The notes under the pieces are model-generated. The model did not search any database. It had not been told where the DNA came from and saw only the letters and a program-made list of their open reading frames with translations. The position numbers and the translations under genes were made by a program. From Agarophyton chilense (lineage: Eukaryota; Rhodophyta; Florideophyceae; Gracilariales; Gracilariaceae), in contig JARGXX010000092.1 of NCBI GenBank assembly GCA_030374765.1, forward strand, positions 2,020,001-2,084,000: a DNA stretch of 64,000 nucleotides, in the 5' to 3' direction. Below are positions 1 through 9,325 of this stretch, piece by piece. Each line of letters starts with the position of its first letter. Positions within the stretch are counted from its first letter, which is position 1.

Positions 1-733
1 CTCGGCCAGAAAACAACTTGTGGACGCTATCTATAGTGTTGCTGTAATCTTGTGCGCTTATCAGTTGTTGACACACGCCAGGGCATCTGCCCAGGTCGTA
101 GTTGATGCACGGGCGGTCCGAGAAGAGTGGTTTCTGACGCTGGCGGAGCGGGAATGTAGAGTGCACAACCGCTAGCAACCGGCGCAGGACGTTTTCATTG
201 ACAAAGGGCCCGTACAAGGTGTCATGTTCACTAGCGCGCTTTCGACTTCTGGTGATGAGGATGCGCGGATAGTCATGCGAGTCGGTGATGAGCACATACG
301 GGTGGCGACGGTCATCCTTGAGCAACACGTTGTAGAATGGCTGTGTCTCGTGCACCATCGCGGCCTCCAATGCAAGCGCCGCAGCCTCCGAATCGGTGAC
401 GACAAAGTCAACGGCGACAGCGGCGTGCAACATGGCGCGTATACGCGGCGACAGGCCGCTCGCCGGCGCCACGCCGGCGGGCGTGTATGACGCCGGGACG
501 AGGTATTGGCGAAGACGCGCGCGCAGGCGGCGCGCCTTTCCCACGTATAGCGGGCGCTGACGCGCGTCTAAGAAGCGGTACACGCCGGGTCCCCCCGGCG
601 CGGCGCGCAGGGCGTGAGCCAGCGCGTGCGCGGACGCGGGGGAAGGCGCGGACGGCGACGCGGAGCATGAAAGGCTCGGACGGCGCGGGCGGCGACGGTG
701 GGACGGCAAGGCGAGCGAGAGAAACGACAGCAT
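1..733 (-). CDS. UvrC-like GIY-YIG excinuclease, N-terminal part (cut by window edge)
   Basis: Reading the minus strand from the ATG at 733-731 gives an uninterrupted frame of 244 codons that runs off the window. Residues 1 to about 40 are rich in Ser, Arg, Pro and Ala with few acidic residues, like a plastid or mitochondrial targeting peptide. Then comes a GIY-YIG nuclease core: PGVYRFLDA (49-57), LYVGKARRLRARL (62-74), an acidic SEAAALALE segment (115-123) and QPFYNVLLKDD (131-141). It is followed by the typical UvrC continuation: YPRILITR, YGPF, FPLRQ, PCINYDLGRCPGVC and ISAQDY. In bacteria UvrC makes both incisions in nucleotide-excision repair after UvrAB loading. Family membership is firm. 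Organelle targeting is inferred. The UVR motif, the second nuclease half and the HhH tail would lie outside the window. GC content is very high, like the next gene. Confidence 0.9.
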   Translation of the reverse strand, partial: MLSFLSLALPSHRRRPRRPSLSCSASPSAPSPASAHALAHALRAAPGGPGVYRFLDARQRPLYVGKARRLRARLRQYLVPASYTPAGVAPASGLSPRIRAMLHAAVAVDFVVTDSEAAALALEAAMVHETQPFYNVLLKDDRRHPYVLITDSHDYPRILITRSRKRASEHDTLYGPFVNENVLRRLLAVVHSTFPLRQRQKPLFSDRPCINYDLGRCPGVCQQLISAQDYSNTIDSVHKLFSGR

Positions 734-1235
734 CGGCGCGGGCGTAAATAGGTTAATGCTTCTTCCTTGTACAGTAGGCGTCGGTATCGACAGTGACTTG
801 TCTAACGTCGTGGGCCGACACGCGGCGGTGCGGCGGGACGCGACGAAGGACGCGACGAAGAAAGCTACGCTACAACAACAACAACAATACCGTCGACGGC
901 CACCGAGGCGTGGAAGCACGGCGGTGACGCGCGCCACGGCAAGATGTTTTTGGGCCGAGTCGCGCGCCACACGCGCTGATTCGTCGATTATACCACACGA
1001 TAATCGAACGCCAACGACAAAGCAAACAGAAACGGTTCGCTCCGCAACAGCGGGGAGCGTAGAGGTACGTAATGTTATGTACGCGCGGTACGAGCCGCAT
1101 CGCCGCGGCGACCACGGCGTGCCAAACACGTTTACAACAGATAGGCACCACAGCGAAGCGCAAGTTAGAACAAACATGTAGACGGACGCGGCCATTTCAA
1201 GCCGCGTTCGTGAGCGCAGTCGCGGAGTTGAACCG
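734..1235. other. intergenic spacer upstream of the uvrC-like gene
   Basis: About 500 bases between the start of the UvrC-like gene and the end of the proline-rich gene, both on the minus strand. It should hold the promoter of the UvrC-like gene. A short CAA-repeat tract lies near 872-887. The frames open here on either strand have no recognisable domain and look like GC-driven chance openings. Confidence 0.5.
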
Positions 1236-2288
1236 TTAATGTCCAACAATGGCCTCCGCCACCTCCCCGCTGTACCGCAACCCGTCGCGCTCCACTTTCG
1301 CCCCAGCACCCTTCGAGAATGGCACGCCCATACCCTGCTCATACAGCCCCGCCCCCTTGCCGCCCGCCGGCAGCCGTGGCGGTGGCGGCGGCGGAGGTGG
1401 CGGCGGAGGTGGCGGCGGAGGCGGAGGCGGAGGCGCTTGCGGCAAAGGCGGCGGTGTGGCAATCTTGCCCGTCTCGCCGCGCAGCTGGCCGATCTGCTGC
1501 GCGGGCGACTGCTGCCAGTCGGCGTCGTGGTGATAGGCACTGAGTGGCGGCGACGTGTTTGACTGCCGCGGCGATGGCGCCAGATCTTGCGGCGCTTCAT
1601 CGCGCTGTGTGGTGGAGGGAGCGGCGGCGTTGGCAGCGTCGGCAGAGTCGATGCCGCGCGCCATGCTGATGCTGGGCCCTATCTGGCGGAACAGCGTGCT
1701 CGGCGTGCCGTCGTCAAAGTCGTCATCGGCGTCGTCGTACACGTTTGTGATGAGCGCCTCGGAGCCAAATTCTTCGTACTCCACCGGCGTGACGCGGCTG
1801 ACGAGCTGCGCGGCGGCTTGATGCCCCGCGGCACTGGGCGCGCCATGGTCATCCAGACGCACCGAGCTTCCGGACAGCGGCTCCCTCATCTTTCCAAACG
1901 ACGGCTCGGACGACACCTTGGACATGTTTGAGCCGGCGCTGTCGGCGCGCGCCAGACGCTGCGCGTTGCGGTTGTGCAGCGGCGCAATGTTGGCCGTGTG
2001 CACGTCTGTGAGCGGCTGCGCGTCGGCGACGGGCGCCACGGCGCGAACGTGCTCGGCATGGACGGCGGCGTCGGCCACGAGAGCGGGCTGCATCGGCACG
2101 GCGCCAAGATGGCCGCTGTACAGCAGCTGGCGCGCCGTCGCGCGATCGTTGTACACGACTCCCTGCAGTGGCGGCTCGCAGCGCGCCCAATGGTCCAAGT
2201 CGATGTGGTCGGCGTCGCGCACGCGCGCGCGGTTGAGGCTGACCAGCTCGAGCAGACGGCGCGCCTGGTACTGCGACGGTTGCGGCAT
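1236..2288 (-). CDS. proline-rich low-complexity protein, function unknown
   Basis: A 350-residue frame begins with MPQPSQYQARRLLELV at the ATG at 2288-2286 and ends at 1236. I prefer this ATG because the upstream extension of the frame translates simple-sequence DNA (CT-rich and GC repeats). The first 100 residues look like ordinary protein. The middle is Ser/Asp-rich with an acidic cluster (NVYDDADDDFDDG). Near residues 284-304 there is an unbroken run of about 20 prolines encoded by mixed CCN codons, followed by a short Gly-rich tail. Polyproline runs of this kind bind profilin or SH3/WW domains in other proteins, but no FH2 or other actin-related domain is present, so no function is assigned. 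No membrane segment or signal peptide is apparent. Confidence 0.6.
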   Translation of the reverse strand: MPQPSQYQARRLLELVSLNRARVRDADHIDLDHWARCEPPLQGVVYNDRATARQLLYSGHLGAVPMQPALVADAAVHAEHVRAVAPVADAQPLTDVHTANIAPLHNRNAQRLARADSAGSNMSKVSSEPSFGKMREPLSGSSVRLDDHGAPSAAGHQAAAQLVSRVTPVEYEEFGSEALITNVYDDADDDFDDGTPSTLFRQIGPSISMARGIDSADAANAAAPSTTQRDEAPQDLAPSPRQSNTSPPLSAYHHDADWQQSPAQQIGQLRGETGKIATPPPLPQAPPPPPPPPPPPPPPPPPPPRLPAGGKGAGLYEQGMGVPFSKGAGAKVERDGLRYSGEVAEAIVGH

Positions 2289-2366
2289 GCTGGCGGACGC
2301 CGCGGACGGCGACGGCGGGCGACAAGGACAACGGGTGTGCAAAGCACAACGAGCGCGTGAACCGCG

Positions 2367-2458
2367 GTGGGTGCTGGGAATGTGGGTAGAGGGAGAGGGG
2401 AGGGGGAGGGGGAGGGAGAGGGGGAGGGGGAGGGGGAGAGAGGGGGGGGGACGCGGGG
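2367..2458 (+). repeat. G-rich purine tract, (GGGAGG)n-like
   Basis: About 90 bases made almost only of G and A on the plus strand with many GGG and GGGG runs, ending in nine consecutive G. It lies just upstream (minus sense) of the proline-rich gene, so the transcript-like strand is a C/T tract. It can plausibly form G-quadruplex or triplex DNA and may serve as a promoter element. Confidence 0.8.
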
Positions 2459-2582
2459 GCGGGTGAATTATTCGTTTATGCGGCGTAAAGTGTACGCCCC
2501 AGGGGCGCGCCTCGCCTACACTCGCTCCGCGGCACCGCCCCGCGTGCCACACGTATTGGAAAGCCGACACTTGGCGCCGATC

Positions 2583-2600
2583 GCGCGCGCGCGCGCGCGC
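2583..2600. repeat. alternating GC dinucleotide tract
   Basis: An uninterrupted CG/GC alternation of about 18 bases, the classic Z-DNA-forming pattern. It lies in the same short spacer as the purine tract and the 9-bp tandem repeat. Confidence 0.85.
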
Positions 2601-2628
2601 GTGCTGAGTGCTGACGTGATACATGCGT

Positions 2629-2674
2629 GGCAGGCGTGGCAGGCGTGGCAGGCGTGGCAGGCGTGGCAGGCGTG
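2629..2674 (+). repeat. 9-bp tandem repeat, unit GGCAGGCGT
   Basis: Five to six nearly identical head-to-tail copies of GGCAGGCGT lie immediately downstream of the stop codon of the dehydrogenase gene, in the spacer between two minus-strand genes. The three simple-sequence blocks of this spacer fall within 310 bases. Confidence 0.85.
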
Positions 2675-2687
2675 TGTGTATGCTGCG

Positions 2688-3539
2688 TCAGCGCAAATGC
2701 AGCCCGCCGTCCACTGGCAACGCCACGCCCGTCACGTTCCTCCCCGCCGCGCTGCACAGGAACGCCACCACCGCGCCGATCTCGGCCGGCGTCGACGCGC
2801 GCCCCATCGGCACCCTAGGTGCCACCATGCTCGCTTCAAACTGTTCGCTGCTCATTCCTTTCCCCTGCGCCAAAGCTTGCACTCCGTCCGTCAGCGTCCA
2901 ACCCGGCACAACCACGTTGCAATTCACGTTCATTGCTGCTACCGGTAGCGCCAACGAACGCGTCACGAACTCCATCACACATTTTCCCGTGCCGTTCGCA
3001 GAGTATCCCAACCTCGGCGTCATGGTCACGTTGCAGCCGGGCGACGAGATTCCCACCAATGAACCGCCGCTCTTGTCCATTCTCTGCAGCGCCCGTTCAC
3101 AGAGATCGATGTATGCATCGCCGTACAGCGCTTGGTAGTACTTGATGTGACTCAGATCAACCGTCCCATCCTCATTCACAAACGATCCATCCCCAAACAC
3201 CAGCTTCTTGCTTTCAAGATTCTGGCTATTCATTCCAGTTATCCCTAGGTACTGACCGGCACTGTGCACCATCACGCCCAATGACCGTCCCGCAAACACC
3301 TCGTCAAACTCCTTGAATACATTATCCCGTGTTTCCTCAAGCGCCAGATCGCCGCCCACCGTCGCGCACTCAATATTTTCGTACTCACTTTCAAGCAATC
3401 CTACCAGCGCTTCAGCCGCGCCTTTGTTTGTGTTGTATGTTATGAGCAGGTCGTATCCATCTTTGGCGAGTGCTTCGCTAATACCGCGCCCCATGCCGCG
3501 CCCCCCGCCTGTTACGATTGCAACGCGCCGCGAAGACAT
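2688..3539 (-). CDS. short-chain dehydrogenase/reductase, enoyl-reductase-like active site
   Basis: A 283-residue classical-size SDR. The Rossmann glycine motif TGGGRGMG is at residues 10-17, followed by NTNKGAAE, which suits NADP(H) binding. HSAGQY (92-97) replaces NNAG, SSPG (165-168) is in the catalytic serine region, and the C-terminal GRASTPAEIGAVVAFL plus PVDGG segments are typical. The catalytic Tyr179 and Lys186 are separated by six residues (YSANGTGK) instead of three, as in FabI and FabL enoyl-ACP reductases. The first ATG is used; the frame extends nine codons upstream only through a GTG. The gene is divergent from RRP8 across 325 bases. The substrate cannot be named from sequence. 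An enoyl-ACP or enoyl-CoA reductase is possible, but a general ketoreductase is not excluded. Confidence 0.93.
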   Translation of the reverse strand: MSSRRVAIVTGGGRGMGRGISEALAKDGYDLLITYNTNKGAAEALVGLLESEYENIECATVGGDLALEETRDNVFKEFDEVFAGRSLGVMVHSAGQYLGITGMNSQNLESKKLVFGDGSFVNEDGTVDLSHIKYYQALYGDAYIDLCERALQRMDKSGGSLVGISSPGCNVTMTPRLGYSANGTGKCVMEFVTRSLALPVAAMNVNCNVVVPGWTLTDGVQALAQGKGMSSEQFEASMVAPRVPMGRASTPAEIGAVVAFLCSAAGRNVTGVALPVDGGLHLR

Positions 3540-3864
3540 GATAACGTCTTTAGTGCTCGCCACACATGTATGGCGAGGTCTGCGTTACTGAAAATGTATG
3601 GGGGCCCTATTGTATCTTTCAAATCATCTGTGAATGCAGCCGTGTGCGTACAGAGTGCATGCAATTTGCGCCCCATCGCACAAATTACACGTGTCTGTTC
3701 GGTATCTGCCGTGCCCTTTCCCACGAAGAGCACTCCGTTTCGAATATACATCCTGCCCGTATGTCTTCGTGACTAAAAGACTCTCAATCTTCAACTCTCC
3801 GAACCAAGAAGCGTCCAGTGTCCCACCAGCAGAAGCTATTCCGTGTGCGTTGAGTTTTCTCACA
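3540..3864. promoter_or_regulatory. shared divergent promoter region
   Basis: The 325 bases between the start codons of the SDR gene (minus) and RRP8 (plus) must contain both promoters if the chosen starts are right. The reading frame of RRP8 is open for 77 more codons upstream, but those codons do not resemble RRP8 homologues. No TATA box stands out. Confidence 0.4.
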
Positions 3865-4728
3865 ATGCAAAACATTCCTCGCGTCGAATCGGAGGGGCGC
3901 TTAATTTCTCACGCGCCACAATGTGCAATCACCAAGAAGCCACGAAAGCTCTCCGCACTCCAGCAGCGCATGAAAAAGAAACTGTCTTCAGCCCAATTCC
4001 GCATGCTGAATGAATCGATGTACACCAATACCGGCGCCGCGTCAAAGGCCATGATGGACGCTAATCCAGATCTTTTCCAAATCTACCACTCAGGCTACGC
4101 TGAACAGGTCAAACAATGGCCCACCAATCCATTGGACCGCATTATCCAATTCCTCAGCAAGCAAAAAGAAACGCTCAGCATTGTTGATTTGGGCTGCGGT
4201 GAAGCACGTTTGGCCAAACAACTTCCGCATCAAAATGTGCGCTCTTTCGACCTCGTCGCGGTGAACGACAGTGTGTGTGCGTGTGATATTTCCAACCTGC
4301 CGCTATCACCGGACTACGCCGATGTCGCCGTTTTCTGTCTCTCGCTTATGGGCACCGACTACGCCCAGTTCATCAATGAAGCACGTCGCGTTTTGAAGAC
4401 AGAAGGTTTGTTACTTATTGCAGAGGTTGCGTCGAGATTTGAAGCACATGATCCTTCCCGATTTGTGAAAGGAGTGGAAATACTCGGTTTTCGTTTTCTT
4501 CGCGATCACCCGCTTACGAGTCTTTCGCAGCAGAAAGAACACTCTTCCAAGCGAAGGAGGAAAACAAAGCAATCGTCACAAACTTCTGACGATGCCCATA
4601 TACCCAAGATGAGTGCGTTTTTCTATATGTTCGCGTTTAGAAAAATTGAAGGGAAGAATGTTGACGGGCAAGCACATCAGGATTCCAAACTACCGCCGCT
4701 TGCTGCTTGTCTGTATAAACGAAGATGA
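3865..4728 (+). CDS. RRP8: ribosomal RNA-processing protein 8, SAM-dependent methyltransferase
   Basis: A 287-residue protein of the Rrp8/nucleomethylin family, nucleolar enzymes that methylate N1 of a conserved adenine in large-subunit rRNA. The basic N-terminus (KKPRKLSALQQRMKKKL) fits nucleolar localisation. The family segment FRMLNESMYT is followed by the SAM-binding motif IVDLGCGEARLAK (106-118), CACDISNLPL (138-147) and the signature FCLSLMGTDYAQFINEARRVLK (157-178) and LLIAEVASRF (183-192). A basic insert KRRRKTK lies before the last beta strand. I chose this ATG because similarity begins here and CACA precedes it; the longer frame starts at 3634. The gene has no intron. It lacks the long acidic N-terminal extension of yeast and human homologues, which is normal for compact algal versions. 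Confidence 0.93.
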   Translation: MQNIPRVESEGRLISHAPQCAITKKPRKLSALQQRMKKKLSSAQFRMLNESMYTNTGAASKAMMDANPDLFQIYHSGYAEQVKQWPTNPLDRIIQFLSKQKETLSIVDLGCGEARLAKQLPHQNVRSFDLVAVNDSVCACDISNLPLSPDYADVAVFCLSLMGTDYAQFINEARRVLKTEGLLLIAEVASRFEAHDPSRFVKGVEILGFRFLRDHPLTSLSQQKEHSSKRRRKTKQSSQTSDDAHIPKMSAFFYMFAFRKIEGKNVDGQAHQDSKLPPLAACLYKRR

Positions 4729-7476
4729 CCGACCAGAATTTAAAACAAGCCTCAGAACGCAACAGTCCCGTTCTTGCGCTTTGGCTTTTTGAATTGCTTT
4801 AAACATGTCTTTGTCGGAAGAGCAGAAGCAAAGAATTGTTATCCGTGGACAAGGGACACTCTCAGCAACCTTTTATCACTAACTGGTAAATCAAAGTAAT
4901 AGAACCCCCTTAGAAAACTCGTTCAACCATGTATTTCTAAAGTCCGAAGTGAACTCATTCTCACTTATTGGAACAATTGATATGAACATATTTAATGACG
5001 CTTTGGGCCCTGTCGTCTACTTCTCCTGAAATTCTTAACTATTTCTTTTTAGTGAGAGTCTATTTATGACTGACTAGTTTTGTCGCTTGCAAACGTGCTG
5101 ACAATTTAGAAGTGCAGAAAGTGTTATAAGATGTCACCTTCGAGGTGAGCAGAGGATAATATTGGATAGTCAAGAACAAACATGTGTACCGTTTAGTACT
5201 TCAGACCTCGCGAGACATGGTCCAAGTGTGGATTCCGTAGGATCTCTTACTCGTGACACGAGTAGCGTGAAACTGCACACCGGGACTCATAAATGATGTG
5301 CGCTATTTGTTAAGGTGCCAAAAAAAGAGGAGGAGAGAGTGTTTACTACCCATTTCAGAACCGTAGTGATTCAATGTTGAAGATGTTCGAAAATGACCCG
5401 AAAGTAGTCGGGCGTTTTTGGTGCGATTGAGTTTCTGTCAACAGCAACGTTGTGTTCAAGGGGCACAATGCGGGTGATGTTCACTCACAACGGGAAAAGA
5501 GAGACAAAGACAGAGGTTATTTCTGTGAGCAACGTTGTTGATGAAAGTTGCAAGACAAGAATTCACGATTCGTACTACAAAGCGTTCTGCTGTTTGGCAC
5601 TGGGCATAGGATGGAAAGTAAAGCCGATGATAGCGGTGGAATTGCGCTACATGTTACCCTCCGTTGAAGATCCTGTCGCTTACATATTTACCTTTGGTTC
5701 GCTCGATCGAAGATAGGCTTACGATGTGAATTAAAGATGCTCGTGCCCAAAAAGAGGAAAGAAGATAATCTACTGTCGTCGTCGAAAAAGACTCCCTGCT
5801 TGGGTAATGACTTTTCAGGATTAAGTCGAAGACTACCATACAGAATCTGGCTATGAAACGAACAAGTACTTCTTCACTACGGTTTTGGGCTCCTGATTTG
5901 CAATGCAAATACATAGATGTGAAGAGTGTATTCATTATCGGATTTATTTGTCCTGTTGATATATCTACTGCGGGTACCAAGTAATTGTGGATTTCACCGA
6001 AATGACTTTTTCATAGACTTGCAAGGGCTGCGCTCGATTCAACTGTGAAAAGTCAGATTCAGGTACCGATAGATTTCTCCGACATTCGTAGGCGACTGAA
6101 AGTATCGAGGGGTTCAAAGCCTTGACTAATATCGGTCCCTGAGATGTTTAGGAAATTGGTGACTCTCAGGCTGAATTTGCGCTTTCAAAACTTTTTGTCG
6201 GACACACGTTATCGTTTCACCTTTTTGGATCGGTGATGACTGGGAAGCGGTTGATATGTAATTGCAGACCGAATGTTCTCAATACTGTAGACCACTATGT
6301 GTCACGGTGTCCACCACGGGCACTGTCGAGAAGGTTGTGTTTTTCTTCTCTTCTCGAACGTCAAGGTCCAGGTCTTTAAGAACTTATCATCAAGTGGCCT
6401 GATAGAGTGTTGGCTTTGTTAGTGCGACAACGCTTCTTCCACGAGCAACGTTCTTTGCTACGAATTAATAGAACGTGGCATGCCAGTAAAGAGAGAGTGT
6501 GTGAGTATTCAAGACATTACTGTCTTAGAATAGACCAAGAACCCTTAAACAAGTCGTACTGCCTACAAACATGCGGCACGCCTGCAAAGATGCACAGTAT
6601 GAAAACCTGCGCTATTTGGCCTTAAACAAATCTCATCGCCAGCAGAACCCACAAAAGCAAATCGACTTTAATTCTCATCGAACGAGATGATTAAGCAATG
6701 GCACCGAAAGCTCTTTTCCATGTCGCCGAAACCACTCCACAAAGGTACGAAGGGTATCTCTGTTACAGATGGAAGTAAAATGCAGCAGAAATTACTCAGA
6801 TCAATTCTGATATGAAAAGTTTTCAGTCGTAGAGAGGGTGCTTCTCGAGCTTTCCAGTTCGTACAGAAGGAATTTCGTTGTCGTCTACAACATTCGCTAG
6901 GTAGTTCAGCCAAAAGCATTTCTCTCCGCAATGGAGTTTCGAAAAAATGTTGAGTTTGTGAGTAAGCTGGGCAAAACTGAACGAACATTTTGACTTCCAT
7001 GTGGACGATGTACCCTACGCACCGATACTTGACATATTTTTCTTCTTTCAGGACTTCAATTTGTATACGCGCTAGATATTAAAGAACTATAGTAAAGATT
7101 TTCTCTTAAGAAGGCGAACATATTTTCCGGCCATCGTCTCACTGTTTCTCAGCGGCAATGAACACAAACCATTCAGAAACATTGCGATTTATGGCCTACT
7201 GAATACGGCCAATAAAAAACTGTCAAGTGTAAGGAGCATACAGGGCGATCTCTGTGGGTAACCACATCCACCCGATCCGGCGAGTGTTGCATGGCGTATC
7301 TATTCCAAAAACATGTCCCAGAAACCGCGTTGAGGCAAATTGTTACTGCTTATCCGGTTGAGCACCATCTCAGCTAGGTTGCATCCCTATCCGGTTCGCT
7401 CATTCAAAGTGCGACGCCTGTATCGCCGTCACGGTTCATCTACATCTGCTTGAGCGACTCTCACAATTACAACAAA
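4729..7476. other. 2.7-kb stretch without recognisable gene
   Basis: Moderately AT-rich DNA with only short chance frames (the longest about 110 codons, at 6668-7000 minus). None starts with a convincing ATG and shows a domain, and no repeat shared with the rest of the window was seen. It includes the 3' UTR of RRP8 and the promoter of the MPV17-family gene. An old decayed transposon is possible but cannot be shown. Confidence 0.5.
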
Positions 7477-8211
7477 ATGTCGGGTATCTGGGCGCGGTAC
7501 AATGCAGCACTTGTTGCAAAGCCTCTTCAAACGAAGACCATGACCGTAAGTCCCGCCGTCAACGTTCTTGAACCTTCCCTGATCACCTCTCTAACCCCAT
7601 TGAAAAGTCTTTCACAGGTTTCCTGCTGGGCGATCTGGTAGCACAGGCACCGGATATCAGCTCCGGAAAGTCCTGGGATGTTCGTCGAACCGCAAAAATG
7701 GGTGCATTTGGTCTTTGTCTTCATGGACCCATTGGCCACTACTGGTACTCCTTCCTTGATAGAAGCATCATGACCGCTGCCCCCACCTCGGCCCCGGCCG
7801 TCGCCGCCAAAACCGCCATCGATCAGATATTCTTTGCTCCGATTTTCACTTCTATGTTCTTTGGTGCCATGAAGGCCATGGACGGAAAGGTAGACGAGGT
7901 CTCTGGCGAGGTGAAGGAAAAGCTGTGGCCCACTATGAAAGTGAATTGGACAGTGTATGTTCTAACACTCCTACATTTAGCGAAAGCAATACAAACGAAA
8001 ACACCATTGACTGACCATACTTCTCACTCTGGGCGTTTCACAATCGGAATCTATTTACTGCAGATGGCCAATTGCGCACATCATCAATTTCCGTTTCATC
8101 CCTTCATCACAACGAATTTTGTACATCAACACTATTCAAGTCGGATACAACGCTTTCTTGTCCACTATGCAGGCTTCAGGTCCGAAGGCAGAGACAAAAG
8201 AAGCCGCTTGA
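7477..8211 (+). CDS. MPV17/PMP22 family channel protein, three exons
   Basis: Exons 7477-7545, 7608-7954 and 8064-8211 join to 187 codons plus stop. Intron 1 (62 bp) begins GTAAGT and ends GAAAAG with a CTAAC branch-like site 12-17 bases before the acceptor. Intron 2 (109 bp) begins GTATGT and ends ACTGCAG. The protein shows the family landmarks: WARYNAALVAKPLQTK at the N-terminus, GFLLGDLVAQ, a GxxLHGPIGHYWY block, QIFFAPIFTSMFF, then NWTVWPIAHIINFRFIPSSQRILYIN and GYNAFLSTMQ. These proteins have four membrane segments and sit in the mitochondrial inner membrane, peroxisomes or plastids. Using the acceptor at 7616 instead gives an immediate stop, so the acceptor at 7607 decides the model. 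An AATAAA at about 8465 may be its polyadenylation signal. Confidence 0.92.
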
Positions 8212-8554
8212 TTTTGATCCCGTATACACAACTGTCTGCAAATGTGTATCAAACAGTGACCCTTTCTTGTCAGCTTCGCTTTCGCTACCCAACTTGGTGC
8301 GCTAGCATTAAACGGACCTGTCCGTCGACACACACGACACATTCTTCCTTTCAGATGACATGCATTAAAATATCTCTGTGTTTCCGTTCACATTCCCCAT
8401 TTACAATAACTGTTTTTTGTTGTTCGTTGCATCTTTGAGTGCAAAACCTGCGTTTTCCCCAATCAATAAAAGCAAATAACCCCTTTTTACAATACCATCC
8501 TACAAAACACCCCCCCTTAGAAATCGGCAACGTGACACTGCCGAACATTACTTT

Positions 8555-9325
8555 TCACTTTGTTCCTCCTCTCGATTTCGCCATATGCTGGAACACGGAC
8601 ATGTCGCCAATATCGTCTTTCACAACCTGAGTTAACTTCCGTACGCAGAAGTACAAGAACAGCACGACAAACGCGAGCCCGCCAAACCGCTCTGCAGATT
8701 GTGGAAGAATGCCTAAAAAGTGACCCCCCACAAGAATCGGAGTCAAGGCAGCTAAGCCAATGGCCTCTGTTCTTGCGAAACAAAACGCTTCTTTGACAAA
8801 CACTCCAGTCAGTGCAACGAACTGCCAGCCAGTCGCAAGCAATAACGAGGGCGTTTCGTACACAAGAGGCACTAGCTCATGCTGTGTCGCGAGGATTGTG
8901 GCAGCACCGAGCAAGCCAGCTCCCCACAATATCTTCAAAGAATTGTGAAGAGGTTTCATATAGATATGAATTTTTGCCAAAGCAACGCCAAATGCGCCCG
9001 TACTGACTGCAAACAATATATCATAAATGTAAGGCGGAGTTGCGGTGTGGGATATGGCTAACAGAATACTTGCTGAATGAGCGAGGCACATCACGCCAAG
9101 AGCAACTCTATACACCTGCACGTCCGTGACGTCTGCACGAGTTAGGTACCATGAACCATACATGCCTTCAAACGGACCTTCAACAATTTCTGAGCGCTTA
9201 GTGGCTGACATGCTAATGCGAGCCCTCCTGAACTTTGGTTGCAAGCGGCAGACATTACGAGAAAGCGAAGGTGCGGACCGAGAATGCAAGCTAGTGGGGT
9301 TGAAGGTGAGGAAGGCCGCGAACAT
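8555..9325 (-). CDS. DUF2301-family integral membrane protein, probably plastid-targeted
   Basis: A 256-residue protein with an N-terminal Ser/Arg-rich segment (residues 1 to about 40: SLHSRSAPSLSRNVCRLQPK) typical of a transit peptide. Then follow FEGMYGSWYLTRADVTDVQVYR and about six hydrophobic helices. The order and the sequences GMYGSWYLTRAD, FGVALAKIHIYMKPLHNSLK, GWQFVALTGVFVKEAFCFARTEA, LTPILVGGHFLGILP and FVVLFLYFCVRKL match the cyanobacterial and plastid-lineage family COG5413/DUF2301, whose function is unknown. It ends convergently with the MPV17-family gene, 344 bases away. There is no intron and the ATG is unambiguous. Plastid location is inferred from the transit-like N-terminus and the family distribution. 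Confidence 0.85.
   Translation of the reverse strand: MFAAFLTFNPTSLHSRSAPSLSRNVCRLQPKFRRARISMSATKRSEIVEGPFEGMYGSWYLTRADVTDVQVYRVALGVMCLAHSASILLAISHTATPPYIYDILFAVSTGAFGVALAKIHIYMKPLHNSLKILWGAGLLGAATILATQHELVPLVYETPSLLLATGWQFVALTGVFVKEAFCFARTEAIGLAALTPILVGGHFLGILPQSAERFGGLAFVVLFLYFCVRKLTQVVKDDIGDMSVFQHMAKSRGGTK

Noticed and set aside
408-668. Arg-rich minus-strand frame MLRVAVRAFPRVRARAG
   Set aside because: It is the wrong frame of the UvrC-like gene; the neighbouring frame from 733 gives an unmistakable GIY-YIG protein.
2289-2624. N-terminal extension of the proline-rich gene to 2624
   Set aside because: The extra 112 codons translate simple-sequence DNA (CT-rich tract, GC alternation) and contain no protein-like segment.
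3634-3864. 77-codon upstream extension of RRP8
   Set aside because: It does not resemble RRP8 proteins and runs across the promoter shared with the SDR gene.
5450-7000. Several 70-110 codon frames between RRP8 and the MPV17-family gene
   Set aside because: None has a domain, convincing codon pattern or neighbour support; lengths are expected by chance in 2.7 kb.
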